A stretch of 64,000 nucleotides of DNA from Stenotrophomonas maltophilia (GCF_004684085.1 NZ_SRHZ01000038.1:62001-126000); one strand, 5' to 3'; numbered from the stretch's first letter, positions 46,860 to 54,768 are shown. Numbers and translations are program-made. Notes: generated by a model from the sequence alone, not told the origin.

Positions 46860-47181
46860 GCACCTTGGCCTCGATGAGTGCCTTTAGCGTGTCGTCGTGA
46901 AGTTTGATCGTGACGACACCGAGGATTGCGCCCAATCCGCCATCGTCAGCCAGAAAATCCATACCTCGAGCGGTAATGGTTGCCTGCATGAGCATGTTTC
47001 CACGGTCCAAGCTGCCAAGCCATTGGCCCTTCACTAGACCGTGCTCATGCAAGTAGGCGATGTTCACGTTGGCCCTATTGAACTCACCCTGGGCCATCGT
47101 CCCTGCATCGACTGGCTCCGGGTAGCTCTCGGCCAAACGCTGGAGCAATTGCAGCTGGTATGCCCTGTCAAGTAGTTCCAT
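46702..47181 (-). CDS. Moron: unknown protein with HTH-like N-terminus
   Basis: A 159-residue helical protein, MELLDRAYQLQLLQRLAESY at the start, with a winged-helix-like segment (NRANVNIAYLHEHGLVKGQW then MLMQATITARGMDFLADDGG) and helical C-terminus (TKHLVLKLVDAGLDNWQKAL). It may bind DNA. It opposes the late operon just before the lysis genes. Its leader is nearly the same as that of the moron at 21924-22451, though the proteins are unrelated. Confidence 0.65.
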   Translation of the reverse strand: MELLDRAYQLQLLQRLAESYPEPVDAGTMAQGEFNRANVNIAYLHEHGLVKGQWLGSLDRGNMLMQATITARGMDFLADDGGLGAILGVVTIKLHDDTLKALIEAKVLSSDLPQPDKQRFLDQLRELPGETTKHLVLKLVDAGLDNWQKALPLLQNMLG

Positions 47182-47254
47182 CTGTCCGCCTCCGGTAGTG
47201 GTTGGGTTGGTTGGCGCCGCCAATCCTACCGGCAGGCGGGGATTCACCCATTGA
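47182..47254 (-). promoter_or_regulatory. Structured moron leader, copy 2
   Basis: About 80 percent identical to the block at 22452-22515. The outer stem CTACCGG/CCGGTAG (47192-47198 with 47226-47232) encloses a TTGGCG-GC-CGCCAA inner hairpin, the 3' arm continues into CCGGAGGCGGACAG before the ATG, and CTGCCGGTAGGAT with TCAATGGGTG lies at the upstream end. Confidence 0.6.
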
Positions 47255-47305
47255 TCGCCGCCCCCCGGAAGGCAACGTAGGCCCATCAATTCAGAGGGGT
47301 CCACC

Positions 47306-47794
47306 GTGGCGAAGATCACAGAACAGGGAGCGGGCGGGCAGGGCGCGGCACCGGCGCCCGATGCGCGGCTCACGGCCAATTTCAGGCTGGCCGAGCTGAC
47401 GGTGACCAGCCGCAGCAATCCGAACGTTCCCAACGAAACCGAGATCGCCCACCTCCGGGCACTGGCTGAAAAGGTCCTGCAGCCGCTGCGCAACGCCCTG
47501 GGTAAGCCGGTGCTGATCAACTCGGCCTTCCGCTCGGAGGCGGTGAACCGGGCCGTCGGCGGCACCGCGACCAGCCAGCACCGGCTGGGCCAGGCTGCAG
47601 ACATCCGCGTGCCCGGCATGCCCTCGCTGGAGCTCGCCCGGAAGATCGTCGCGCTCGGCCTCCCGTTTGACCAGGTGATCGAAGAGTTCGGCAGCTGGGT
47701 GCATGTCTCCTATGGCCCCCGCAACCGCCGGCAGCAGCTGACCGCAGTGAAAGAGGCGGGCAAGACGGTCTATCGCCAAGGCCTGGGGGCCTGA
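47306..47794 (+). CDS. Endolysin, M15A-type peptidase
   Basis: A 162-residue zinc peptidase (D-Ala-D-Ala carboxypeptidase-like, M15A). Motifs are INSAFRSEAVNRAVGG, SQHRLGQAADIRVPG (metal His and Asp) and FGSWVHVSYGP (metal His). No signal peptide is seen, so a holin or other route is needed to reach the murein. The start is a GTG with GAGGGG upstream. It begins the lysis cassette, followed by two small membrane proteins and the spanins. Confidence 0.88.
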   Translation: MAKITEQGAGGQGAAPAPDARLTANFRLAELTVTSRSNPNVPNETEIAHLRALAEKVLQPLRNALGKPVLINSAFRSEAVNRAVGGTATSQHRLGQAADIRVPGMPSLELARKIVALGLPFDQVIEEFGSWVHVSYGPRNRRQQLTAVKEAGKTVYRQGLGA

Positions 47795-48111
47795 TGAGCA
47801 TGGAAGCCCAGCCGAGCCAGGACGGCCGCACCCGCATTTCGCTCGGCCCCGTCGAGAAATGGATCGTTGGCGCCTTCGCCAGCTTCATGATTGCCGGCGG
47901 GTACTGGCTGATCAGCTCCATGCAAGCGGTGCTGACCCAGCAGCAGGTCACGAACCAGCAGATGGCCACCGTGCAGCAGCAGCTGCAGACCTTCAACACC
48001 CAGCTGGCCGACGTGCCGGCGCTGAAGCTCGAACTGGCCAAGCAGGCCGTGCAGGTCGAGCAGAACAAGGCCGACATCAAGGAGCTGAAGCAGCTCAGGG
48101 GGCTGAAATGA
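47794..48111 (+). CDS. Lysis cassette membrane protein with coiled coil
   Basis: A 105-residue protein with one membrane helix (KWIVGAFASFMIAGGYWLIS) followed by a Gln-rich coiled coil (TNQQMATVQQQLQTFNTQLA; LAKQAVQVEQNKADIKELKQ). This architecture is common in lysis cassettes, as in XhlA-like or antiholin proteins. TGATG connects it to the endolysin and ATGA to the next gene. Confidence 0.6.
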   Translation: MSMEAQPSQDGRTRISLGPVEKWIVGAFASFMIAGGYWLISSMQAVLTQQQVTNQQMATVQQQLQTFNTQLADVPALKLELAKQAVQVEQNKADIKELKQLRGLK

Positions 48112-48332
48112 AGGTCGAGCTGATCGACGGGTGGCGCCGCGCCTGGAAGCTGGCCTCGGTATGGGTGTTCGGCCTGGTGTGCCTGTTCCCGGACATGTAC
48201 GACGCGATCGCCGCCATGGGCTGGATGGACGAGCTGCCCGAGCCGGCGAAGTGGGCGATCCGTGCGCTCGGCGCGGTCGGCGTGGTGGCCCGCGTCCTGA
48301 AGGCCCGGAGGCGCCCCGATGCAAATCCCTGA
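48108..48332 (+). CDS. Holin candidate
   Basis: A 74-residue protein, MKVELIDGWRRAWKLASVWV, then FGLVCLFPDMYDAIAAMGWM and WAIRALGAVGVVARVLKAR, with two hydrophobic helices and a basic end, like small phage holins of the type next to Rz. It would form the membrane lesion that times lysis. Two holin candidates exist in the cassette; this one is the better. Confidence 0.68.
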   Translation: MKVELIDGWRRAWKLASVWVFGLVCLFPDMYDAIAAMGWMDELPEPAKWAIRALGAVGVVARVLKARRRPDANP

Positions 48333-48753
48333 CCCGATCCGACCCTATGCAGACCTGATCCGCTGGAGCCTTGCGGTGGTGCTGGCCGGCGGCCTGTTCG
48401 TAGCCGGCTGCCAGCGAGGCGAGGACCGTCAGGCTGCACAGGACCGGGAGCAGATCGAGGCCGTGCAGCGACAGCTGGAAGGCGCGCGCGCCGAGGCTGC
48501 AGAGAACCTGCGTGCGGCCAACGCCGCCGGCGAACTGCTGCAGGAGGTGAACCGGCAGACCCAGGCATCGATCGATGGTGCAGAGGCAGCGCGCAAGGCC
48601 TCCGATGCCGCGGCCCGCCGGGCTGAAGCCGCAGCGGTTGAAGGCCAGCGCCGCGCCACCGCCGCCGAGAAGGCCCTGCAGGCCGCCAAGACCCAGCCCG
48701 CGTGCCGGGCACAACTGGAGCAGACCCTGTGCGATTCCATCCCGCTGCTTTGA
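48319..48753 (+). CDS. i-spanin Rz
   Basis: A 144-residue type II membrane protein with one N-terminal helix (IRWSLAVVLAGGLFVAGCQR) and a long Ala/Glu/Arg coiled coil that would span the periplasm, ending in QTLCDSIPLL. Together with the embedded Rz1 lipoprotein it fuses inner and outer membranes in the last lysis step. It overlaps the holin gene by 14 bases. Confidence 0.82.
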   Translation: MQIPDPIRPYADLIRWSLAVVLAGGLFVAGCQRGEDRQAAQDREQIEAVQRQLEGARAEAAENLRAANAAGELLQEVNRQTQASIDGAEAARKASDAAARRAEAAAVEGQRRATAAEKALQAAKTQPACRAQLEQTLCDSIPLL

Positions 48754-49004
48754 TCCTGCTGGTGCTGGCCGGCTGTGCCCACGAACCTGAGCGGCCGAAG
48801 CTACCCGAGGTTGTGCACGTCACCGTCGAGAAGCAGGTACCGGTCGACGCCCGCCTGACCAAGCCGTGCCCGGCCAAGCGCGCCACGTCGCGCACGGTGG
48901 AGGCGGTGGTGGACGCCTACAACGCCAACCTGGTCGTGCTGCAGGACTGCGACAACCGCATGGGCGAGATTCGCAGCCTGGGCGAGGGGAAGACCCAGCC
49001 GTGA
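48702..49004 (+). CDS. o-spanin Rz1 (lipoprotein), embedded in Rz
   Basis: A 100-residue lipoprotein in the +1-shifted frame, starting inside Rz at a GTG. The signal part AALILLVLAGCAHEPERPKL shows the lipobox LAGC, and the mature part is Pro-rich then with Cys residues. The overlap of 52 bases with Rz is normal for spanin pairs. The stop shares bases with the GTG of the tail fibre gene. Confidence 0.82.
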   Translation: MPGTTGADPVRFHPAALILLVLAGCAHEPERPKLPEVVHVTVEKQVPVDARLTKPCPAKRATSRTVEAVVDAYNANLVVLQDCDNRMGEIRSLGEGKTQP

Positions 49005-50035
49005 GTAAGGTCAAGCTCCAGGACAACCTCGGTCGCGTGGTGAACATCAATGCCGATGCCACCAAGGGCGCCATCGTGGGCGTCAACCTGTACGCGGCCG
49101 ACGGCAAGACACTGATCGATCCTGCTCAACTCGGCGGTGGTACCGGCAGCAGCAGCACGCCTTGGGACAGATTGTCTGGCGTGCCGCGCAACATCGTGGC
49201 CCTGGCCCAGCTGTCGGGTATTGGCTATCCGGTGCTGGTCGGTCCAGGTGACTGGCGCATGCGCACCTTCCGTGCCGGCGGCGGGATCACCGTCGTCAAC
49301 GGCAATGGCCGCGATGGCGACACTGTGGTGCGGCTGGAAGAAGTCGGCAACACCGAAGACGGCCAGGCGCTGGTGAAGATCACCCGTGACGTGTACGGCC
49401 GCGTCACCGCCACCGCGGCAGCAAGCACCGACGACCTGGCCGAGGGCGGGAGCAATCTGTACTTCACCGCCGCGCGTGCTGATGCACGGGCCGATGCGCA
49501 CATTACTGCACAGAAGGGCGCCGCCAACGGCCTGGCGCCGCTGGACGCGGCCAGCAAGATCCCTACGCAGTACCTGCCGGCGCTGGCGATCACGTCCACC
49601 TTCGTGGTGAACAGCCAGGCCGCGCAGCTGGCGCTGGTTGCGCAGGAGGGCGACGTTGCCGTCCGCACGGACCAGAACCGCACCTACATTCAGAACGGCG
49701 GCACCAGTGGCACGATGGCCGACTGGACGCAGTTGCTGGCGCCGGCCGCGCCGGTGCAGTCGGTGAACGGTCAGACCGGCACCGTCTCGCTGGACGCCGC
49801 AGCCGTGGACGCAACTCGTTCCGTGGTTGGCCTGCAGGGCGACGTGACCGCGACCGACATCGCCGAAGCACTCGACCTGGGCACTGCCGCCACGCGCGCC
49901 GCCACCGACTTCGTGGCCACCGCTTCGCTGGCCACCCTTCCCAACGCCGTTGACGATGCCGCCGCCGCCACCGCTGGTGTGGCCGTCGGTGCGATGTACC
50001 GCAACGGTTCCGTCCTCTGTGTTCGCATCTCCTGA
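49001..50035 (+). CDS. Tail fibre protein
   Basis: A 344-residue beta-rich protein with fibre motifs: KVKLQDNLGRVVNINADATK, GGGITVVNGNGRDGDTVVRL, and APVQSVNGQTGTVSLDAAAV, the last being common in phage fibres. Repeats of about 20 residues with YFTAARADARADAHITAQKG suggest a trimeric shaft. The start is a GTG overlapping Rz1 as GTGA. It lies next to the tailspike, so it may form an adaptor or a second fibre. Confidence 0.75.
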   Translation: MSKVKLQDNLGRVVNINADATKGAIVGVNLYAADGKTLIDPAQLGGGTGSSSTPWDRLSGVPRNIVALAQLSGIGYPVLVGPGDWRMRTFRAGGGITVVNGNGRDGDTVVRLEEVGNTEDGQALVKITRDVYGRVTATAAASTDDLAEGGSNLYFTAARADARADAHITAQKGAANGLAPLDAASKIPTQYLPALAITSTFVVNSQAAQLALVAQEGDVAVRTDQNRTYIQNGGTSGTMADWTQLLAPAAPVQSVNGQTGTVSLDAAAVDATRSVVGLQGDVTATDIAEALDLGTAATRAATDFVATASLATLPNAVDDAAAATAGVAVGAMYRNGSVLCVRIS

Positions 50036-50044
50036 GGTAGCCCG

Positions 50045-52537
50045 ATGACTACGAAATATCCCGCAGAAATCGACCAGTTTGATAACCCCAAGCCGGATGA
50101 CAGTCAGGCAAAGGTGCGCTCCCATTCCCAGCAGCATGGCGACGCCAACGACGCCATCGAAGCCGTGCAACGCAAGGTTGGGTCGGATGGCTCGACCGAT
50201 CCTGCTTCGCTCGATCACAAAGTCAGGAACCTGCAGAGCGTCACGGCCGACCTGAACACTGCGGCATACCAACCGGTTGAGTCGTTTGCTACGTCCCTTC
50301 AGGGTGGCAAGGCTGATACGGCTGTCCAGCCCGCAGACATGAGCGCTGTGGAGAACGGTCTGCAGACGCAGATCGATGGCTTGGTCGAGGGCCAGCAGAC
50401 CAGCGCCATCTACGCCAACACACTTGCGGATCTCCAGGCTGTGACCGGGTCCTATGTGGGGCAGGGCGGCTTCGTGCTCAACGGCACGGGGGCAGGCCAG
50501 TACCGCTGGAGTGGTTCTGCCTGGGCTTTTCTGCGCGCGGACATGTTGTCGCAGAAGGCTGATAAGAGTGAGGCGATCATCACCTCTGGAAACGTGGCTG
50601 AAAGCGCACAGCCCCGCGGTGCCGCAAATAATGGCGGCGTGCTCAACTTCGACACCAGTGGTCGCGTGGTCGGATTCACCATTCCAACGGGGCAGCGAGG
50701 CGGCAGTACCTACTTTGCGGGCGACTTCCCAGCGTCTCATCTCCGGGGGCGTCGAATCCGTGTGGTTCAGCTCTTCAACGCAACGACCGGCTTCCTCGGC
50801 GCCCCGCTTGGTGTGAACCCGGCAGTGCAGGTGCAAGCTCGCGCTGGGAGCACCGTTACGACGGTGACGCCTGTTTCGTTCAGTAACACGCAACAGGGGA
50901 ATGTGCTGACGCAGGTCGGTGTGTTCGATGTGCCGGCGAACGCAGACTTTGTCGGGCTGGTTGTCCTCCTTTTCAACGGCTCTCCCACTTCCAGCGACCA
51001 GACGATCACCATGACGAGCATCAGCTACGCGCCCGCAGTAGCAGATCCAGGAGAATCCGCAAACGATGCCGCCCTTTCCCTTCGCCTGGAGCCACTGCAG
51101 GACGGCATTGAAGCCAACGCTGCGGCGTTGACTGCCGGGACGATCACTTCTGGCGCCATGCTGGGCGAGGCGCTGCCGCGAAGCCAGGTCTTCAATGGCA
51201 GCATCCTGAACTTCTTCCCGGATGGCCGAATCAGTGGATTCACGGTCCCTGCTGGGCAGCAAGGTGGGTCGACCTATTTCGTCGGCGACATCCCGGTGGA
51301 GGACGTGGTCGGTCAGCGAATCCGCATTACGCAAAAGTTCGAGGCGACGGCAGGATTCATTGGCACTCTGTCGGTGAATCCGACCCTCGGAGCACAGTGG
51401 CGGAAGGGCAGCACGGTGACGGCACTGACGCCAGTATCTAAGACGACCTCGCAGGCTGGCACAGTGATCACGCAGGTTTGCGTGGTCGACGTGCCTACTG
51501 ATGCCGAGTGGGTCGGGGTCGGGCTTCAGCTCTACAACGCAGCCGTCGCCCCTTCCAATCAAACCATCAAGTTGTCGGAGGTGGGGTATGCGCTGGTAAA
51601 TGCCGATTCCGGCGAGACCCTGGCCGACAGCACGCTGAGGGTCCGTATCAATCGCGCGATTCGGGATGCGCAGCCTGACGATGCTGAGTACCAGGTAACG
51701 ATTACGGTAAAGCCGGTGGGTGGCGACTACACCCACCCAAAGCTCGCGCTGGATGCAATCCTGGATGCCGCATCGGACAAGAAGTACCGCGTGGCCATCT
51801 ACCCGGGGCAGTACGCCGGCTACGCCGAGTGGCAGTTGAAGGACTGGGTGGACCTGGTCGGCATCGGTCGTCGCGATGAGATCATCATCGGATATGAGAA
51901 CCCGGACAATGCGCCTGCCACCACGATCAGGAACACGTCCGTTTTCTGGGCGGCGCGTCGGTCGAACATCAAGAATCTGACTGTTCAGATCAAGAACGGT
52001 CGCTATGCCATCCATGCTGAGTCGGACGGGCAGCGGCCAGGCAATGAGTTCGGAATCTACAACTGCGTTGTTCGTCACCTCGGTAATGCCAGCGCACCCA
52101 ACAATGACTGGGCCACGGGCTCGCAATACGCGGTGGGTTCTGGGAACTCACCGGGCGAGCGCTACGTGCTGCGCGGGTCGCACTTCGAAGGCCCAGGGGG
52201 CGGTTTCAGCTACCACACGCCTGGCTACGGCATGCCTGTGAGCGCGACCTACGTCGACGCAACCACGGTGGATGCCGAGGGCTGTTCGTTCAAGGCTACC
52301 GCCAGTGGTAACGCGTCCTTTGCGATCAAGCCCATTCGGCCTGGTGCTGGTGACTGGTGCCGGTTGGTAGGAAACACGTTCGATGGAATGGTGCTGTATG
52401 CGACGAACGAGTGGATCTCGCCCGACACCACCACCAATCGCGCCCAGGTCTTCGTGTTCGGAAATGGCAACACCGGGATGAACTTTGTCACCAACATTAC
52501 CGGGCCCGTGACCGACTACACCCCGTCCTTTACGTAG
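50045..52537 (+). CDS. Tailspike/receptor-binding protein with duplicated domain
   Basis: An 830-residue receptor-binding protein. The N-terminus (MTTKYPAEIDQFDNPKPDDS) is a virion anchor. Residues ~176-360 and ~362-545 are two copies of one domain: GVLNFDTSGRVVGFTIPTGQ RGGSTYFAGDFP versus SILNFFPDGRISGFTVPAGQ QGGSTYFVGDIP. The rest (QVTITVKPVGGDYTHPKLAL; YRVAIYPGQYAGYAEWQLK; EFGIYNCVVRHLGN) is a right-handed beta helix typical of tailspikes that cleave or deacetylate polysaccharide. A likely receptor is host capsule or LPS. GAGGTAG is before the ATG. Confidence 0.85.
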   Translation: MTTKYPAEIDQFDNPKPDDSQAKVRSHSQQHGDANDAIEAVQRKVGSDGSTDPASLDHKVRNLQSVTADLNTAAYQPVESFATSLQGGKADTAVQPADMSAVENGLQTQIDGLVEGQQTSAIYANTLADLQAVTGSYVGQGGFVLNGTGAGQYRWSGSAWAFLRADMLSQKADKSEAIITSGNVAESAQPRGAANNGGVLNFDTSGRVVGFTIPTGQRGGSTYFAGDFPASHLRGRRIRVVQLFNATTGFLGAPLGVNPAVQVQARAGSTVTTVTPVSFSNTQQGNVLTQVGVFDVPANADFVGLVVLLFNGSPTSSDQTITMTSISYAPAVADPGESANDAALSLRLEPLQDGIEANAAALTAGTITSGAMLGEALPRSQVFNGSILNFFPDGRISGFTVPAGQQGGSTYFVGDIPVEDVVGQRIRITQKFEATAGFIGTLSVNPTLGAQWRKGSTVTALTPVSKTTSQAGTVITQVCVVDVPTDAEWVGVGLQLYNAAVAPSNQTIKLSEVGYALVNADSGETLADSTLRVRINRAIRDAQPDDAEYQVTITVKPVGGDYTHPKLALDAILDAASDKKYRVAIYPGQYAGYAEWQLKDWVDLVGIGRRDEIIIGYENPDNAPATTIRNTSVFWAARRSNIKNLTVQIKNGRYAIHAESDGQRPGNEFGIYNCVVRHLGNASAPNNDWATGSQYAVGSGNSPGERYVLRGSHFEGPGGGFSYHTPGYGMPVSATYVDATTVDAEGCSFKATASGNASFAIKPIRPGAGDWCRLVGNTFDGMVLYATNEWISPDTTTNRAQVFVFGNGNTGMNFVTNITGPVTDYTPSFT

Positions 52538-52546
52538 TAGTTGAGT

Positions 52547-52575
52547 GGCAGGGTCGACTCATGTTCGACCCTGCC
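52547..52575. terminator. Bidirectional terminator after tailspike
   Basis: Perfect 11-bp stem GGCAGGGTCGA-CTCATGT-TCGACCCTGCC, followed by TCATT, between the converging tailspike and SRAP genes. It touches the SRAP stop codon. The stem resembles palindromes at 53301 and 54675. Confidence 0.65.
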
Positions 52576-53241
52576 TCATTCGACCTGCAGCAGCAGGTCC
52601 TCGCGGTTGTTCCGCGGCGTGTTGACTGCGCGACTGACGCGGTAGGCCTCCATCGCCGGCGTCTCGCTGGCCAGCAGCATCGCCATCGCGTCGTCCGGGC
52701 CCGCTGCCATCCACTCATCGAGCTGGCCGGCCTGTAGCCACACCGGCATGCGGTCGTGGATGTCCGCCGATACGCCGCTGCTGTCGCCGGTGATGATAGT
52801 GAAGGTGCCCAGGTTGCCGTCGGGCAGCAGCGGGCTGGTGTCCTCCCACAGGCCAGCGGCCAGCAGCGGCCCGGTGGCGTGGATGAACCACGGGTCCTTC
52901 TTCTCATCGATCGGGCTTACCGACCACTCGTAGTAGCCGGCCATGGGGATCACGCAGCGGCGCTTCTTGAAGGCTGCGCGGAATGCCGGCTTGGTGGCCA
53001 CTGTCTCGATGCGGGCATTGATGGTCGAGCCCTGCAGGCCCTTGGCCTTCGCCCAGAAGGGCAGCAGGCCCCAGGCCAGTCGGGTTACCTGCCGGCCTTC
53101 GCCGCGGTCCAGGATCACCGATGCGCGCTGTGTCGGCGCCAGGTTGTAGCTGGGCTGGATCTCGGCCAGGCCGGGGGCAAGGTCAGCCAGCCCCGGCTGG
53201 CCGAAGTCGATCACGGGGAGCTGGACGAATCTGCCGCACAT
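52576..53241 (-). CDS. SRAP-domain protein (HMCES/YedK-like)
   Basis: A 221-residue SRAP protein. The N-terminal MCGRFVQLP provides Cys2, the residue that links covalently to abasic sites; other family motifs are SYNLAPTQRASVI, LAWGLLPFWAKAKG, INARIETVATKPAFRAAF, RCVIPMAGYYEWS and HDRMPVWL. These proteins protect abasic sites in single-stranded DNA. It lies against the late operon as an accessory gene. A GGAGGG-CTA-CCCTCC hairpin (53246-53260) sits just before the ATG at 53241. Confidence 0.93.
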   Translation of the reverse strand: MCGRFVQLPVIDFGQPGLADLAPGLAEIQPSYNLAPTQRASVILDRGEGRQVTRLAWGLLPFWAKAKGLQGSTINARIETVATKPAFRAAFKKRRCVIPMAGYYEWSVSPIDEKKDPWFIHATGPLLAAGLWEDTSPLLPDGNLGTFTIITGDSSGVSADIHDRMPVWLQAGQLDEWMAAGPDDAMAMLLASETPAMEAYRVSRAVNTPRNNREDLLLQVE

Positions 53242-53300
53242 GGTCGGAGGGTAGCCCTCCTTGCCGTAATCAGGACGTGTAGGTACATCAACTCGAACCT

Positions 53301-53333
53301 CAGGCAGAGTCGACAGATATTCAACTCTGCCTG
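53301..53333. repeat. Inverted repeat between SRAP and ParA-like genes
   Basis: CAGGCAGAGT-(13 nt)-ACTCTGCCTG, without a U-tract. It is 100 bases past the ParA-like stop and 60 before the SRAP start, both minus-strand genes, and may act as a terminator or binding site. Confidence 0.4.
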
Positions 53334-53432
53334 GGGTAATTGGCCATGTACGCTGATGCCTATACGTTCTGACCTCCACTTGCCTCGCCACAAAGCAAGC
53401 ATTTCAGAACGACAAACGGTCGTCGCCGCGGT

Positions 53433-54473
53433 TCACAGGACGTGGGTCAGGTACTCCAGTTCCTTTTTGTACTTGGTCTGAGACTGGTTAACTTGCAGCC
53501 GGTTGCCGCCGATCGTGTGGAACTGATTCACCTTCAGCTTCGGGATCGGAATGCCTTCGGCGCCACTGATGCGACCCGCAGACATGAAATCATCCGTGAT
53601 CACAAACGCGTCTGCTGGGTCCAGCTCATCGAATAGGCTTTCGTATTTCTCAGCGGTGGCAAATGCCCGCTCGACGTACATCTGTGATGCACGGTCCTTG
53701 ACCCCCTTCTTCGGACTTCGTGCGCCAACCATCGTCATCACGATGGCGGCTACACGAGGCGTCTTCATGCCCCCTGCTCGCTCGGCCCAGACGTTGTAGT
53801 CGCTGTTAGGGTCCGCCAGCATACGAAGGGTGATGTCCAACGAGTCAATGGAATGCTCGTCAACACGAACTGGGATGATCAGTGCGTCAGCAGCGCACCA
53901 AGCCAAGTGAGTACCACCTGCATAGAAGGGGCTGCAGTCCATCAGTATTTTGTCGCAGCCCTTCGATTCCGCTTCGGAGTCCAAGACGTCACGCAAGCTC
54001 AACAAGATGTTCCGCACAGCCTTCTTGTTGTTCGCGGCCATAGCCTGCTGCAACTGCTGGTAGAGCGCGGAGGGGAATGCAAAAAGCTCGCCATCGCCCG
54101 GTACGAAGAAGCTTGGCTTTCCCAATTTAAAGTGATCGTTGTATGCACTGATCCGATACGAGATGTCGTCAGGCACGTCACCGAATGCTGGGCCGAGAAC
54201 CTTCGGACGCAGCGCATCGCCGATAGAAACTTCTGCCGTTTGCCCGCGCATGATCGCTTCGGTCAGATTCCGCTGAGGGCAGAGGTCGGCAACCAAGGTC
54301 GGACTGGTCCGGCTGAACATCCACGCTAGGTTGAACGATAGCGTCGACTTTCCAATGCCGCCTCGCAGGTTGGTTACCGCATAGGACCGGTACTTGAAGT
54401 CGACTGATGCGACGAAACCCTCGTCCAGGGACTGCTCGTGGTTGGCGATGATGCGCTCAAGTCCTGTGGTCAT
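53433..54473 (-). CDS. ParA/MinD-family ATPase
   Basis: A 346-residue deviant-Walker ATPase. Walker A is NLRGGIGKSTLSFNLAW (signature Lys before GK replaced by Arg in RGG), with VADLCPQRNLTEAI as A' region and KILMDCSPFYAGGT as the Walker B region. In plasmids and phage-plasmids such proteins segregate DNA; near the end of an integrated prophage the role is unclear. No ParB is visible. The upstream region (54474-54610) has six 19-bp-spaced repeats, so autoregulation or partition-like function is suspected. A promoter TTGACG-17-TAACCT (54529-54501) fits. Confidence 0.8.
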   Translation of the reverse strand: MTTGLERIIANHEQSLDEGFVASVDFKYRSYAVTNLRGGIGKSTLSFNLAWMFSRTSPTLVADLCPQRNLTEAIMRGQTAEVSIGDALRPKVLGPAFGDVPDDISYRISAYNDHFKLGKPSFFVPGDGELFAFPSALYQQLQQAMAANNKKAVRNILLSLRDVLDSEAESKGCDKILMDCSPFYAGGTHLAWCAADALIIPVRVDEHSIDSLDITLRMLADPNSDYNVWAERAGGMKTPRVAAIVMTMVGARSPKKGVKDRASQMYVERAFATAEKYESLFDELDPADAFVITDDFMSAGRISGAEGIPIPKLKVNQFHTIGGNRLQVNQSQTKYKKELEYLTHVL

Positions 54474-54496
54474 GGGGCGGCCCGCGGTGAATGAGG

Positions 54497-54610
54497 CTGC
54501 AGGTTAACCCCGATACTGCAGGTCGTCAATCTATGTGCAGGACGTTATATGATCTGCAGGTCGATTGGGTGTGTGCAGGTTGACGTCGTAGCCGCAGGAG
54601 AGCTGGGGCT
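54497..54610 (+). repeat. Six direct repeats with exact 19-bp period (iteron-like)
   Basis: Units start at 54497, 54516, 54535, 54554, 54573 and 54592, each with [CG]TGCAGGT or close (first five TGCAGG, the sixth CGCAGG), followed by a variable tail. The spacing is constant at 19 bp. The set covers the upstream region of the ParA-like gene, from 24 bases before its ATG, and includes its predicted promoter. Confidence 0.85.
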
Positions 54611-54674
54611 TTTCTGGACCCTTATCGGATTGGACGTGGATCAAAGTGGGGGCGCGAGCAGCGCCGCGCCGGCA

Positions 54675-54699
54675 CAGAGTCGACTATGACTCGACTCTG
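54675..54699. repeat. Perfect 9-bp inverted repeat
   Basis: CAGAGTCGA-CTATGAC-TCGACTCTG. It lies upstream of the last prophage gene and shares its arm with the terminator at 52547. Function unknown; it could be an operator or terminator. Confidence 0.45.
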
Positions 54700-54768
54700 C
54701 CCGAACGATTCAGGCAGGTCGCCGACGCGTTCGCAGGATCTGCGACGGCCGGTCGTATCCTTCCGGCC

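Noticed and set aside
48917-52126. A 1069-codon open frame on the minus strand through the fibre and tailspike genes
   Set aside because: It is antisense to two well-supported tail genes, has no recognisable domain, and is the usual GC-rich shadow. Long antisense frames at 23494-25911, 33955-35982 and 38013-39995 were rejected for the same reason.
52534-52575. SMAG-type GTAG-headed repeat of Stenotrophomonas at the tailspike end
   Set aside because: A GTAG lies nearby but not at the base of the stem, and the hairpin is better explained as a terminator.
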